Assembly (NCBI GenBank): GCA_001584585.1 | Contig: LSYV01000004.1 | Coordinates: 1,541,858-1,585,214 of the forward strand | DNA from: Gonium pectorale | Taxonomy: Eukaryota > Chlorophyta > Chlorophyceae > Chlamydomonadales > Volvocaceae | DNA: 43,357 nucleotides | Direction: 5' to 3' | Part shown: positions 1 through 10,502 of the stretch, piece by piece | How positions within the stretch are numbered: the first letter of the stretch is position 1 | How the letters are laid out: each line of letters starts with the position of its first letter | Program-made: the position numbers and the translations under genes | The notes under the pieces: model-generated | The model's input: only the letters and a program-made list of their open reading frames with translations | Told to the model about the DNA's origin: nothing | Databases searched by the model: none

Positions 1-84
1 TCTACACACACGCACATGCGGCCGCCCTTCGTAACAGCCATGCCCACTCTGCCGTCCCGCGTCGCCCGCCCTGTCCCACATCAG

Positions 85-3000
85 GACCTGGTCCGCGTGG
101 CTGGCGGCACTCGCAAGCACCTCATGGGCATGGCCACAAAGCTGGGGCTGGTCAAGATGGTGGAGGCGGACCCGTCGGACCGCAAGCTCCTGGACGCAGG
201 TGAGCTGAGGTTCGGGCCCCGGGGCTGAGGCCCGCTTGGGGGCTACGGGGGATCGGTGCCCGCACGGCGCTTGAAGCTGCGGGGGACAGTGAAGGACGAT
301 CTGCGGGGGGTTGCGTTGCAAGCGCTCCGCCAGATCCCGCCCGTGCGGTGTGCTGCCGGTGCTGATTGGTGTGGGTAGGCGCTTGGAGGGGAGGGTCAGG
401 CGGGCATGGGCGCTGGGCTGCGTAACGCCACGTGGTCTGTGTTATTGCGGTGCAGCGCGCACCCTCCGCTCATTCCCGCGCGCCTCCTCCTGCCCATTGC
501 TTGCTTGTATCCCTGTGCCGCTCAGCTGCCGCCGACGAGCTCACCGGCGTGCTGGAGGCGCTCGGGGAGGGCGCCAACCCGGACGCCCCAGAGGTGGTGA
601 GTTGGTGTCCGTCGCTTCCGTGGCTGTGCGATGCACGTCCCCGTCTCGTGGGCATCGTACACCCAAGGCAATCCCCGGGGCCATGTTCGTCAGAACCGCT
701 TCAGCCTTGCGAAGACAGCAAGCGCGGCGGTGGTGTGTTGGCCGTATCCCGCGCATACGGGGCGGTAGCAGATGGCACGCATGCTGTCGTGGCGCAGCGG
801 CGCATAAGCGAGCCGAAGTGTGTTGCAGTGTTTGGGATGTGGAGGCGACACCCAGACTCCCAGAGTGCCCTCCTTTTTGTAAGCCAAGGCGGCAATTGAG
901 CAAGATAGCTGTTAGCAAGTGTAAGCGATTCCGTTTATTTGTTGGGTGACAGGACGGCAAGACGGCGCTGTACTATGCGGCTGAGAAGAACAACGCAGAT
1001 GCGGCCCGCGCGCTGCTGGAGGCTGGCGCCTCCACTCAGATCAAGACCTCGAACGCGGAGACGCCGCTGTTTGCGGCCGCGGCCAACAACAGCATCGAGG
1101 TGGCGCGACTGCTGCTGGCGGCAGGGGCCGAGGTCGACTCAGTCGGCAAGGTGGGTCCGCGGGGATGCGGGGGGACGCAAGCGTCTCCGGGCTGGGGAGT
1201 CCTTCCGACCTACGGAGGAAGTTCAAGACTTGGCCTGTGTGGGTGCTTCTGGTTTGACAGTTTTCCTGCAGTCGGCCCGGCCGGGCTCGCGTCCTCATCC
1301 TCCCGGTCGCCCGTGTTTGTTCGGACCTCCAGGCTGGCTGGACCCCTTTGCACAAGGCGGCTGCGGCGGTGAGCTGCTGTTGGTGGCGATCGGGAGGGCA
1401 TGGCCGCCGCCGTACACAACTCCGGGTGGCGGCCACATGACAGTCGTACGGTCGGACAGCCAGGCCTGCAAAGCAATGGCCTCCGAGGAGAGGGCTCAAA
1501 GGGCACATGCCGTGGCTGTCAAGGAACCCGTGCGTCGGGCGGGCGTCGGGTCTTTCCTCCTTTTCTTCCTCTCAATGGGCCAGATACGTCTGCCTGCCGC
1601 CCCGTAGGGACACGAGGAGATGGCGAAGCTGCTGATGCATTCGGGGGCAAACAAGGAGGCACTCAACGAGGTAAGCAGTCTCCGGTGATGCTGTGATGCA
1701 GGGGAGGGGAGGGGTGGGGGGTAGGCTGTTGGGCCATGCAGTGCTTGCGCCAGGGTGCCCGTGTGCGCTGCGGGAGCAGCCGCCGTCGGGCGCGTCGCCC
1801 CTTGTGACCCGCGGCTTGCACCCGCAGCGCGGATTGCACATGTGTGTGGGGTGGGGGGTGGGGGGTCTACGTTGTGAAGCCGGCCGGCCAGCCGACCGGT
1901 TGCACATACCGCTGTCCTGGCAAGTGGCAACGGCCCCTGCCTCGCCTCGCTCTTCTCCGCGTCCGTTGCTGTTCCTGCCGCCGCCACTCAGGCAAACTAC
2001 ACGCCGCTGGCGGAGGCGGTTAAGCACGGGAGGGACGCGGTGGTCCGAGTCATGGTCGACGCGGGTGCCGACAAGAGCTACAAGTGGAGCGTGAGTTCGT
2101 GCCCCCAAGATATCGCCCTTGAGAAGCCGCGTAGCCACACGTGCTACACGTGCCGTGTTGCTTACTTTCGTAGTTGAGCTCCGGGTATCAGCCTGTGGTG
2201 AGGTCACTAATGCGGTCGTCGCCCCAGCAGGTGTAAGCTTGATCGTGTGCTGTGATGCGGTGCAACCAGCCGCACCGCACCACACCGTGTCATGCCGTGC
2301 CGTACAGCACGCGACCATGTCGTACCTATGCCGTGCTGTGCGCAGAACAAGTGGACACTGCTCCATGAGGCGGCGCAGAAGGGCCACGAGGGCGTTGTCA
2401 AGGTGAGTACGGCATGTGGTGCACGGCGTACGGCATATTGTCAGCATGTTAGCCCTGCACCTGGTGGGTGCGTAAGCCACAGGTCGCTAGTTAATTGCGT
2501 GACCGTGGCTAGAAAGGGGGGTTCAAACGCAAGGGGCGGTAAGGTCCGCAGACAGCGCCACTTACAGTTCATAGCCTCTGCTCGTCTGCCCAGCTACGGG
2601 TTTGCAGGCGTCCCTTGGTCCCTCCGGACCCCCCCCCCCGCCCCTCGTTACAGCTGCTTACTGCCGCGGCTGCTCGCGCTGCCCACACCTCCTCGCCCCA
2701 CTGCGCCCCACTGCACGGCCACCCGCAGATGCTCCTCTCGCTCGGACTCAACAAAGACCAACAAAACAACGGCGGTGGGTGGACATGAAGGGGTCATGGA
2801 CGTGACGTGGGATACAAGTTGGATCCAGCCGTTTGGCGTCCATACCCCAGCGCCAGCCCTCCAGCGTCCGCCCTCCAGCGTCATCCCTCCAGCGTCGCGC
2901 CTCCAGCGTGACCTGACTTTACTATGCTGCACGTACTCGGGATGACGATTGGGAGTGCATCCGACGGAGAGAGCAACCGGCCCAGCCCTCCTGCTCCCCT

Positions 3001-4810
3001 CCGCCTTCCCCCCCCCAGGCTTCACGCCCCTGCACATCGCTGCGAGGAACAACCACCCTGCGGTTGTGAATGTGCTGCTGGAGGCTGGGGCCAACGCTGA
3101 GCTGGTTACCTCGGTGAGAACGTAGGAGTTACTTCTACGGGCTCCACTCTCCCAGCGTGCGCTGGGCTTCAGTCCAGCTCGGCAGGCGCACCTAGTCACA
3201 GTTTGGGACACGTATTGCCATGTGCCTCTTCACACCGGACCCACAGCTGCTGACTGCGACCAACCTTCCTTACACCGTACCGCGCCGCTTCCGCCCATTG
3301 CAGCAGCAGCGTGGCAATCTTCTCAAAACGGCATGGCCACTGCATGGCAGTGGATAAGGCGCTTTATGCTCCAGGCTCGCCCCTCAGTGTGGTTGACCCG
3401 TGTGCTTCGCTCACTCGCTGATGTGTCCGTGGCCCCGCACCCTGCAGGACGGCAACAACACCGCCCTTGCTGAGGCGGCACTTGAAGACGCACCCGACGC
3501 AGCAAAGGTGGGGTGCATTTTTGCGGCTGATAGGCGTGGCCGGGCCGATTGCCTGTCTTCATCTGCATGCCTATTACAGCCTCACCGGTGTGCTCCCCAT
3601 GCGGCAGCCGCGGCTCCGCAGCGTCGCGGATCGAAGCAACCCCTCACCCCTCCCGCTGCCTGCCGCCTGTCCAAAGTGCCCCGCAACGAGGCCGCAGCAC
3701 AGTAGCCAAACCACAGCCAAACCGCAATGCGGGCACCACACGCGGGTCCACAAAGCATTGGTAGCCTGAACCCGGCGCGTCGCGGGACCTCGACACGGCC
3801 GTGGTACGTGCCTCCGCCTCTGACCGACCCGTGGGCCGCTGCTTCTGTGTTGGCAGGCTCTGTTGGAGGGAGGGGTCAAAAAGGAGGCAAAGAACAAGGT
3901 GAGGGAACGGAAGGTCGAGCCCGCTGCCGCCGCAACAGGGCAAGTGGTGTACTGTAGTCGGGCCATAGCCATGCGCGGGATGGAGCGTGGTCAGCTGGCC
4001 ACTCATTCTCGTCACTGGCACGCCCAGCAGGCACGCCTAACTACAGGCACGCATAACGGGCACACAGACAGGCGCGCAGGCAGGCATGCAGGCAGGCGGC
4101 GATCGCGCGCGTCCCTGCGGCGCCCCCCCGCCCGGTCCCCTACCCGCCCGCCCGCAGAACTTCCGGACGCCCCTCATGATCGCGGCAGCTGCGGACAATG
4201 TGGCCGTACTCCGGGTGCTGGCCCAAGGGGGATGCAGCCTGGAGGCCATGGACGATGTAAGGCTGGCTGCTTAGGGCTCACTCGGGGGTCGGGACTTCTG
4301 GCTGTAGGCAGGGTTCCCAGGAATCTGGGAGGTAGGTGCAACTGGGTTGCCGCGATTGCAGTGGTTTTACGAAGGCGGTTCTCTGCCTGCGAATGTCTGC
4401 TCCCTCCGCCGATGTGCCATGGGCCTGAACGACGGCAGAAAACGGCGCTTCGGGTACCGAACTCCGCAACCAGAACGTGGCACATGCCGCACATGCCGCA
4501 CGCGACATTGTACGCACTGTAACGCCGACGCACGCTGACATTGGCCACTGCCCCAGACCACTGCCGCTGGCGCCCAGCCCGTTGACATCCACACCCTTCT
4601 CCGCACCCCCCCCCCCAGACCCAGTGGCGAGCCCTCCACCTCGCCGCGCACTTCAACGCGTACAACGCAGCCAAGGCCCTCATCGAGCTGGGCGCCAACA
4701 AGTACGCACAGACCGAAAAGCACTCCACGCCCTATCAGGTGGCCAAGACCGAGCGCATTAAGTCGCTGCTGCCTCGGCCGGAGAGCTCAGGATTCTTCGG
4801 CCTGTTTTGA
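85..4810 (+). CDS. Ankyrin-repeat protein, 13 exons, probably 5' partial
   Basis: Spliced exons: 85-199, 526-596, 953-1150, 1333-1368, 1608-1670, 1992-2090, 2346-2402, 2729-2774, 3019-3113, 3448-3507, 3857-3898, 4158-4256, 4619-4810. Intron phases agree throughout and give about 390 residues ending at TGA 4808-4810. The product is almost entirely ankyrin repeats, roughly ten, with canonical starts such as DGKTALYYAA, AGWTPLHKAA, NKWTLLHEAA, GGFTPLHIAA and NFRTPLMIAA, and ends such as LLLAAGAEVD and VLLEAGANAE. Most exons begin at or near the start of a repeat, so exon boundaries follow the repeat unit. The C-terminus is a short tail ending SSGFFGLF. Ankyrin repeats are protein-binding scaffolds, so no specific partner can be named. 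The first exon could begin at the acceptor before position 85 or at an in-frame ATG at 16; either way the N-terminus may lie outside the window. No membrane segment or catalytic domain is visible. Confidence 0.85.
2858..2909. repeat. 14-bp minisatellite, four copies, in an ankyrin-gene intron
   Basis: The core cctccagcgt starts at 2858, 2872, 2886 and 2900, an exact 14-bp period with variable 4-bp linkers. It lies inside the intron between exons 8 and 9 of the ankyrin gene, upstream of the polypyrimidine tract. Confidence 0.85.
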
Positions 4811-5960
4811 GAGCGAAACAGGATGGTGGATGGCGGTTGGGTGGATGGTGGCGGTTGAGAGTCTGGTGGCGGGCATCGATGCTGGCGTCGAAGCTGCAGC
4901 GCCGGCGGGTGGATGGTACGGAGTCGCGAGGGGAGCTGCGGCTCTGGTGTGCGAGGGAACAAAGATGGCGTTGCCTGGGGGTGGCGTGATGGCGGAACCG
5001 GCATGTGCTCCTGGGAGTGGACGAAAGTGCCGTATCGCGTGTTCGGCGCTCTCCGAGCAGAGCAGGGGTGGATGGAGGTGTCTTCGGCGCCAGGGAGCAG
5101 ATTTATGCATGCTGTGAATGCGTCGTACCTCGTAAGCTGACTTTGCTCGAAATTTGCAATCAGTACGAGGGACCTGTTTGGGTCCGGTGAGGGTATTGCA
5201 CGGGCCCTCAAGCGGGCGCGGGACTCAATGTATTCCCCTGTGGCAGCTTGTCGGGGCGTTGTTGGGGGGTATTGTGCTGGGCCTCAATGCATCTTCTGCA
5301 ATTTAAATCTGCCTTTTTCACCCCGCATCGTTGCCATATGCAACTGGTATCTCGGAGGCCCAGCATTTGAGCAACACCCGTGACCCGTGGGTCGTATCCG
5401 CGCTGCCTGGTGCGTCGTGTTGAGGTTGGCGTCTGGCGGGATCGGGGCAGCCGGTGCGCGACGGGTGCGCGCTTGGCGAGCATACACAGTCGCCGCCGGC
5501 CTTCCTTGCGTTTACTTGCGTGATGATTCCAGAAGGACGTGCGTCTGGCGTCTGACCCGGTCGCTTCAAGGGCCATCTTACCGTATGCGATTATATGATC
5601 ACGTGCGAGGAGACATCTGGTCGTACACTGTCCACCACATCTTCACGTGCGCTGCATATAACACAGTCCAAAATGAAAGGCTCATGCGAGCTGTTATTGT
5701 CTTCCGTCATGCGGATGTGGGGCACGCGTGCTTCGGACGATCGTGCCCCATGCAGAGGTTCTTGGTTGGGCTGGTGTTGAGGCGTCCGTGTACTGCGGTG
5801 TGTGGCGGCTCGCAAGACGATTGCTACGGCAATTATCTGTACGACATTGCATCATGGTGCAACCTGTCAACTATTTTTGTCATCTTTCTCAGTTTCTTCT
5901 TTTCTTGTCCAGATGGGTACTTCGCGTTTCAGGAGCCTTGCGGCTCGGACGGATCCTGTG

Positions 5961-5987
5961 ACATGGTACCATCTATGGGTACCATGT
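5961..5987. repeat. Perfect 10-bp inverted repeat
   Basis: The arms acatggtacc (5961-5970) and ggtaccatgt (5978-5987) are exact reverse complements separated by a 7-nt loop. It lies in intergenic sequence with no gene nearby. It could be a small hairpin or a remnant of a mobile element; no target-site duplication was identified. Confidence 0.8.
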
Positions 5988-6525
5988 TCACAACCATGCC
6001 ATATCCACCATACTACCGTATACCTGTCAACCCATTAGTCATGGCTTGACGTGACTAGTCCCGGCTTGTGGAATGCCCGCACTGTTTCCTTCCGTGTGAA
6101 GTAGCGGGTGTGCTTTTTGTTGGGCTCTCGGTGGCCTCAATGCAGCTCAATGTCCTGTGTCGCTTTGAGGGCACCGATGGGCTATCGGCGCAGTGCTTTG
6201 TAGAGATATCCATGGCTCTGTGGGCTACTGCGCAGATACTCATGTGGTTGCTTTCCCCCCTCTACGGGCGAGCGGTGCGGCGGTGCGGCGGCGGCGGACC
6301 GCAGCGATGGCGGGGCTGCTCGGGGCTGCGTGCATGTATGCATGCGCTGGCTGGACACTATCTCAAGCCCGCCCGATGCACTTTGTAAGGATTGCCCTTG
6401 GTGCCGTGAAGAGCGGCAGGATGGCGACCGTGTCGAGCACGGCGACGCGGGAGGCGAGAATACAGGGGCATGAGGTGCTGATGAGTGGTGACCCGGCTAT
6501 CTTCCGTCGGAGGAATTCGTTCGCA

Positions 6526-6575
6526 CGGACGAAAAACCTTGAAACTGAACAAGGTTTCTAGGTTTTTTTCGTCCG
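6526..6575. repeat. Imperfect about 20-bp hairpin
   Basis: The left arm 6526-6545 begins cggacgaaaaacc. The right arm runs to 6575 and ends ggtttttttcgtccg. Pairing is close to complete apart from two extra A/T pairs in the homopolymer and one mismatch. The loop is about 5-6 nt. The structure could be a small-RNA-type hairpin or the tip of a short inverted-repeat element. Nothing coding overlaps it. Confidence 0.7.
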
Positions 6576-7229
6576 CTCCCTAGGCAGAGCCTACTTCAGT
6601 GGCCCCTTTTTTCGTGCAAGTACCCCTTCTACCGGCCCCCAGTTTTCGTTTGGCCCATGCCTCAAAATGGGGCGTTTGTTCGAAATATAAGATAGCCAGC
6701 CTGTTTTGGCTAGAAGCAGATAGTCCTCGCCGCGACCTTTCAGTCATTCAGAGGTTGCAGGAAAGAAATTGCCGGCCTCGGCATGTGCTTCCTGTGACCC
6801 TCCGTGCATCAGAAAGAGGCAAGGCGTAGTGTGTCAACCGGCACACATGATTAACCGTGACTCAACAACGAGGCGGGTCCCACCGCTCACACGCAGTTTC
6901 ATTACTTGGGCAAGCAGCCCCCGGGCATATAACCATTAGGGTTTAGAAGACCGACGGGCGCCACCAACAGAGCAGCTTCCGTTGCGCTGCGTGGTCCGTC
7001 ATACCAGCAGTCACGTGACTCCGTCGTACCAGAAGACACGTAACTCGAGAGCAGATCAGGTGACACCCAGCGGACACTGTGACGAGCACAAGAGTGCGCA
7101 GAGAGCCTCCACAAGTCCAGGCACGGTACATGAGCAGCACGCCTGCGGAAGACCTTCATTGCCAACCATGCTGCGACTGCTGGCCGCCATCAACACTGCG
7201 GCTTCCTCTCCCTTGGGCTCGCGAGACCA

Positions 7230-7234
7230 TTACA
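7230..7234 (-). terminator. Probable poly(A) signal of the CGL160-like gene
   Basis: On the minus strand this reads TGTAA, the usual polyadenylation signal of Chlamydomonas-type algae. It lies about 500 nt downstream of the CGL160-like stop codon, a normal 3'UTR length for these genomes. The assignment is by position only. Confidence 0.5.
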
Positions 7235-7732
7235 TGCACCAAACCAAGCGGGTTGGTTACGGCACAAGACGGCGCTCCGTGCGCTGTCGCGCCGCCCACA
7301 ACGGAGTCACGTATGCACATGCATGCTTATGTATGTGGGAAGTCCACGCTGAACCAAAAAGTCAAGATGTAAAAAAGAAGAGGGAGCTCAACACCGACGC
7401 CGCAGAGCAGTAAAAGGGGCGAACTAAACAAACACAGTCAAGCCGAGTAGCTGTGCGACCCCAGCTCTTTTGCCACCTCGCAGGCATACCCATGGGCCGA
7501 GCGCCCGAACCGCCAGGGCCCTCGGCTCCCACCTGGCTTGCACCCATCCAGCGCCTCCCATGTGCACCGAGTTCAGGACCATGGGTCGCAAGCTCCTGCC
7601 ATGCCCCATCAGGTGGGCCCCTTGCCCCACAGTATTTCAGTACGCGCTCACCTGCACCGGAACCCAGAACATGTAAACACAACGCAACGTAAGGCGCTGG
7701 CGCGCCATGCCCAGAGCCGCCCCAGAGCCGCC

Positions 7733-9021
7733 TTAGAGCTTGCCGTCAAAGACGTCCTTGTACTGCCGCGTGATCACGGCAATCTTGTACGTGAAGAAGC
7801 CCACCAGGATGGGCAGGAGCTCCAGCGTCACGCCGACCTGCTCCGCGTATAGTTGGTTCCAGCGGTTGTACCCCAGGCCCAGGATGATTGGGATGAGCAG
7901 CCGGGGCTGGCTGGCCACACCCGAGGAGACGCCGTCGGAGCCCAAGGCGTCCACCGACTTGCCCAGGAGGCGCAGGTATGCAAAGCCTGCCAGCGCGCCC
8001 ACAAGATAGCTGAAGGCCACGTCACGGCTGTACGACGCGTACGTCATGGCGAAGCCGGCGGCGGAGAAGGCCAGCGTCCAGGTCTGCTGCTCTAGCTTCA
8101 GCTGCTCGTAGCGCAGGCGCTCGGCCTCCGCGGCCGCCGCCTTCTCCGCCTCCAGCGCCGGGACCTCCACAGTGATGGTGGTCCGCGCCATGGACTTGTT
8201 CAAGCGGCTGAGCTTGGTCACCTCCTTGCGCGTGAAGGCTGGGACTACCTTGGGGGGCGGCCGGCTACCGGCAGCGCCGGCAGCGCGCCCGGAGGAGGAC
8301 GAGGAGGAGGCTGACGCCGCCGACGCCGCTGCCGCAGCCTCGGCAGCCTCCTCGGCCTCCCTGCGCTTGCGGAGGAGCACTTCGCTGAGGTCAACGTCCA
8401 TCCGGTCCAGCTCGGAGACCCGGCTAAGGCTGAGAAAGCCGCTGGAGGCGGCTTTTGGTTTGGCGCGCGCCTCATCGACTTTGCGCTGCAGCGCTTCCTC
8501 GCGCTCCAGCGCCGCCTGCCAATCGGTGTTCCAGATGAACTCGGGCTTGTAGCGGCCGCCTTTCTTCGCGGGGTCAAACTTCTCGCCAGCCCTGCAGGAC
8601 GGGAGGATGGTGGCAGGGCCAGTTACCGGCGGAGGCCAAGCCACAGGCGTGGGATAACTTGACCAAGTAACCCAGGTATGCGGGATTGGGGGAGCGCAGG
8701 GAAGGGATAGGGTGTGGCAGCGGGCGGAACTGGGTCATGCTTGCGGCCTCCGACAGCGGCGGCTCACTTTGAGTACACCTCTGCTTTCGTGTCCGCAATG
8801 GAGAAGTATCCGCGCTTGGGCAGGGTTGGGCCGCTGTTCGCGCTGCCGCTCGTGTTTGCCTCGCTGTCGCTATCGCTGCCACTCATGCTTTGCCTTCCAG
8901 CATCATTGGCAGCAGCTCGACAACTTAGTCGCGAGAGATGCCTAGGCTGCCTCAACGGCAACGCAACGCGACTTGCATCGCTACATGGCACCGCTGGTGT
9001 CCGCAGCATCCGTTGTGCCAT
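7733..9021 (-). CDS. CGL160: CGL160-like chloroplast ATP synthase assembly factor (UncI/Atp1-type domain)
   Basis: Two exons, 9021-8768 and 8591-7733, joined in phase 2 (donor GTGAGC, acceptor CTGCAG), encode 370 residues. The N-terminus (MAQRMLRTPA, rich in Arg, Ser and Ala, few acidic residues) looks like a chloroplast transit peptide. A stromal segment follows with the FIWNTDW motif at about 104-110, then a charged and Ala/Ser-rich linker. The C-terminal part has four hydrophobic segments at roughly 256-273, 276-294, 314-329 and 341-358, in the arrangement of bacterial ATP synthase protein I. In plants CGL160 sits in the thylakoid membrane and promotes c-ring assembly and CF1 attachment. 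Length, topology and the N-terminal motif fit this family; I have not aligned it. The alternative is another Atp1/UncI-like membrane protein. The ATG at 9021 is the first in-frame Met of the presequence. Confidence 0.8.
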
Positions 9022-10502
9022 AAAAAAAGGTCAGAAATTTGACAGGATTGAAGATAAGATTGACGGAATTGCTGTTGCACTGTGTCTTGTGACAGAAGGC
9101 ACGATGGTCTAGTTTGCGCGGTGCAAGTTGGCGGACAGGCGCACATTATGCTCTGGTTCAGTATACTGTCGCGCTGCCGTACAGCCACGTGCACCGTGGA
9201 AGTTACTAAGGGCGTGAGTGGGGTCCGCGTCTCGGCGAGCGTTACACATGGGCTTTGCCTATCGGACCACTACCCTTCTCAACCCTACCGCTATCCGGTC
9301 CGCCACCCCTGGGACGCACCCTGGAACGCTCAGGGTACGACAGCCACGCGTAAGAACATGGGCCTAACCCTTCCATAAACACTTTTGTCCTCCTCGGTCA
9401 GACCTAACCTCCACTCAGGCTTGTTGAGACACACACACCTCCTTGCGGCGGACGGGCGCGAAGAGGAGGGTTCGCAGGCTGCCGGCTAGGATGCCTTTGC
9501 TAACTACCTTTCAAGACCTGTTTACGCTACTGCACTCTGTCACGCATATGTAACACACCGTATCTGAACTCCCCGCGCTAGGGCTCTTGGTCCCGGGCGT
9601 TGAGGCCCCAGCTGTCCCAGCCCCCCGTCTGTACACACGTAACACGGCCAGCGTACACCAGTACGAACGCACGCAACCCAGCACAGCTCCCACCAACTCC
9701 CCAACGCGTCAGCGCCACGTCATGTCGACACGATTATTGTACCTCTGGCCGGCACTGCAGTTAGGTCTGCGAGTGGTGCACCCCGCGCTTCTATGTCGTG
9801 ACCTCCGGCGCTCCGAACTTGACCCCTTACTGCAGTGTATAGGCGCTGGGCAACGTGGCTGGGCAAAGCGGCCCTCCGCCCTCCCCCTGGCAGTGGAGCC
9901 GCTCATTGGCCTGCTCCAAGGCGGGACCGCCTACCCACACATGTTGATTGGCCGAGGGGGGGAATGCAACCCACACCCACCCACACCCAACACACACTCA
10001 AACCTCCCAACCTCTAGCTGCAAAATGCCGCGGCCAATGCGCCGGCGCGCCAACACCGTCCGCTGCCGCGCCAGCACTGCAGGTAGCGCCACGTGTCATT
10101 CTGCATGACAGGGCGCCCGTCGTGCCGCACGATGGAGTCGCTCCATCAGTCAAACACCAGGGAAAGTGGCGCTAAGCAGCACACCGCGCGCACAACCCGT
10201 ATAGCTGCGAGTACACACACCATCTGGACACGGTTGGGGGCATGCCGCTTGCTCTGGATCTGGACCGTAGACGCCAGAGCCCCGGCATGCCCGCGGCCGA
10301 TTGGTGTGCGCCGAGAGACGCCGGGCGCTCCTAAACGACACCCGGGCCCGGCACGCACCAAGCCAAAACGCCGCAATACCCGTGACGGACGCCTGCCATC
10401 CAACCTGCGCAATAACGGTCTCTGTCCGAATCCTGAGTTGGCTAGGATTGCTCGCAATCTTCCTGGCCCCGTGGCTCCAGCGTTGAGCACCTACTGTAAC
10501 GC
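9022..10502. other. Intergenic region, CGL160 5' side to kinesin-like 3' end
   Basis: About 1.5 kb between two minus-strand genes. A minus-strand TGTAA at 9246-9242 could end the kinesin-like transcript, giving a 3'UTR near 1.25 kb and leaving about 220 bp for the CGL160-like promoter. An A/C-rich stretch with repeated cacacccaccc units occurs around 9964-10010. No coding exon is supported. Confidence 0.55.

Larger units (their letters stand above)
4811..7229. other. Intergenic region without a recognisable gene
   Basis: About 2.4 kb between the ankyrin gene stop and the CGL160-like 3' end. Short frames are present but show no recognisable domain, codon pattern or splice structure. The first plus-strand TGTAA I see after the ankyrin stop is at 6384-6388, so the ankyrin 3'UTR could be about 1.6 kb, or use another signal. 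The stretch 5500-6060 is visibly less GC-rich than its surroundings and contains inverted repeats annotated separately. Confidence 0.6.

Noticed and set aside
311..960. Overlapping frames on both strands near the left end
   Set aside because: They cover introns 1-2 of the ankyrin gene; the spliced exons explain the coding signal better.
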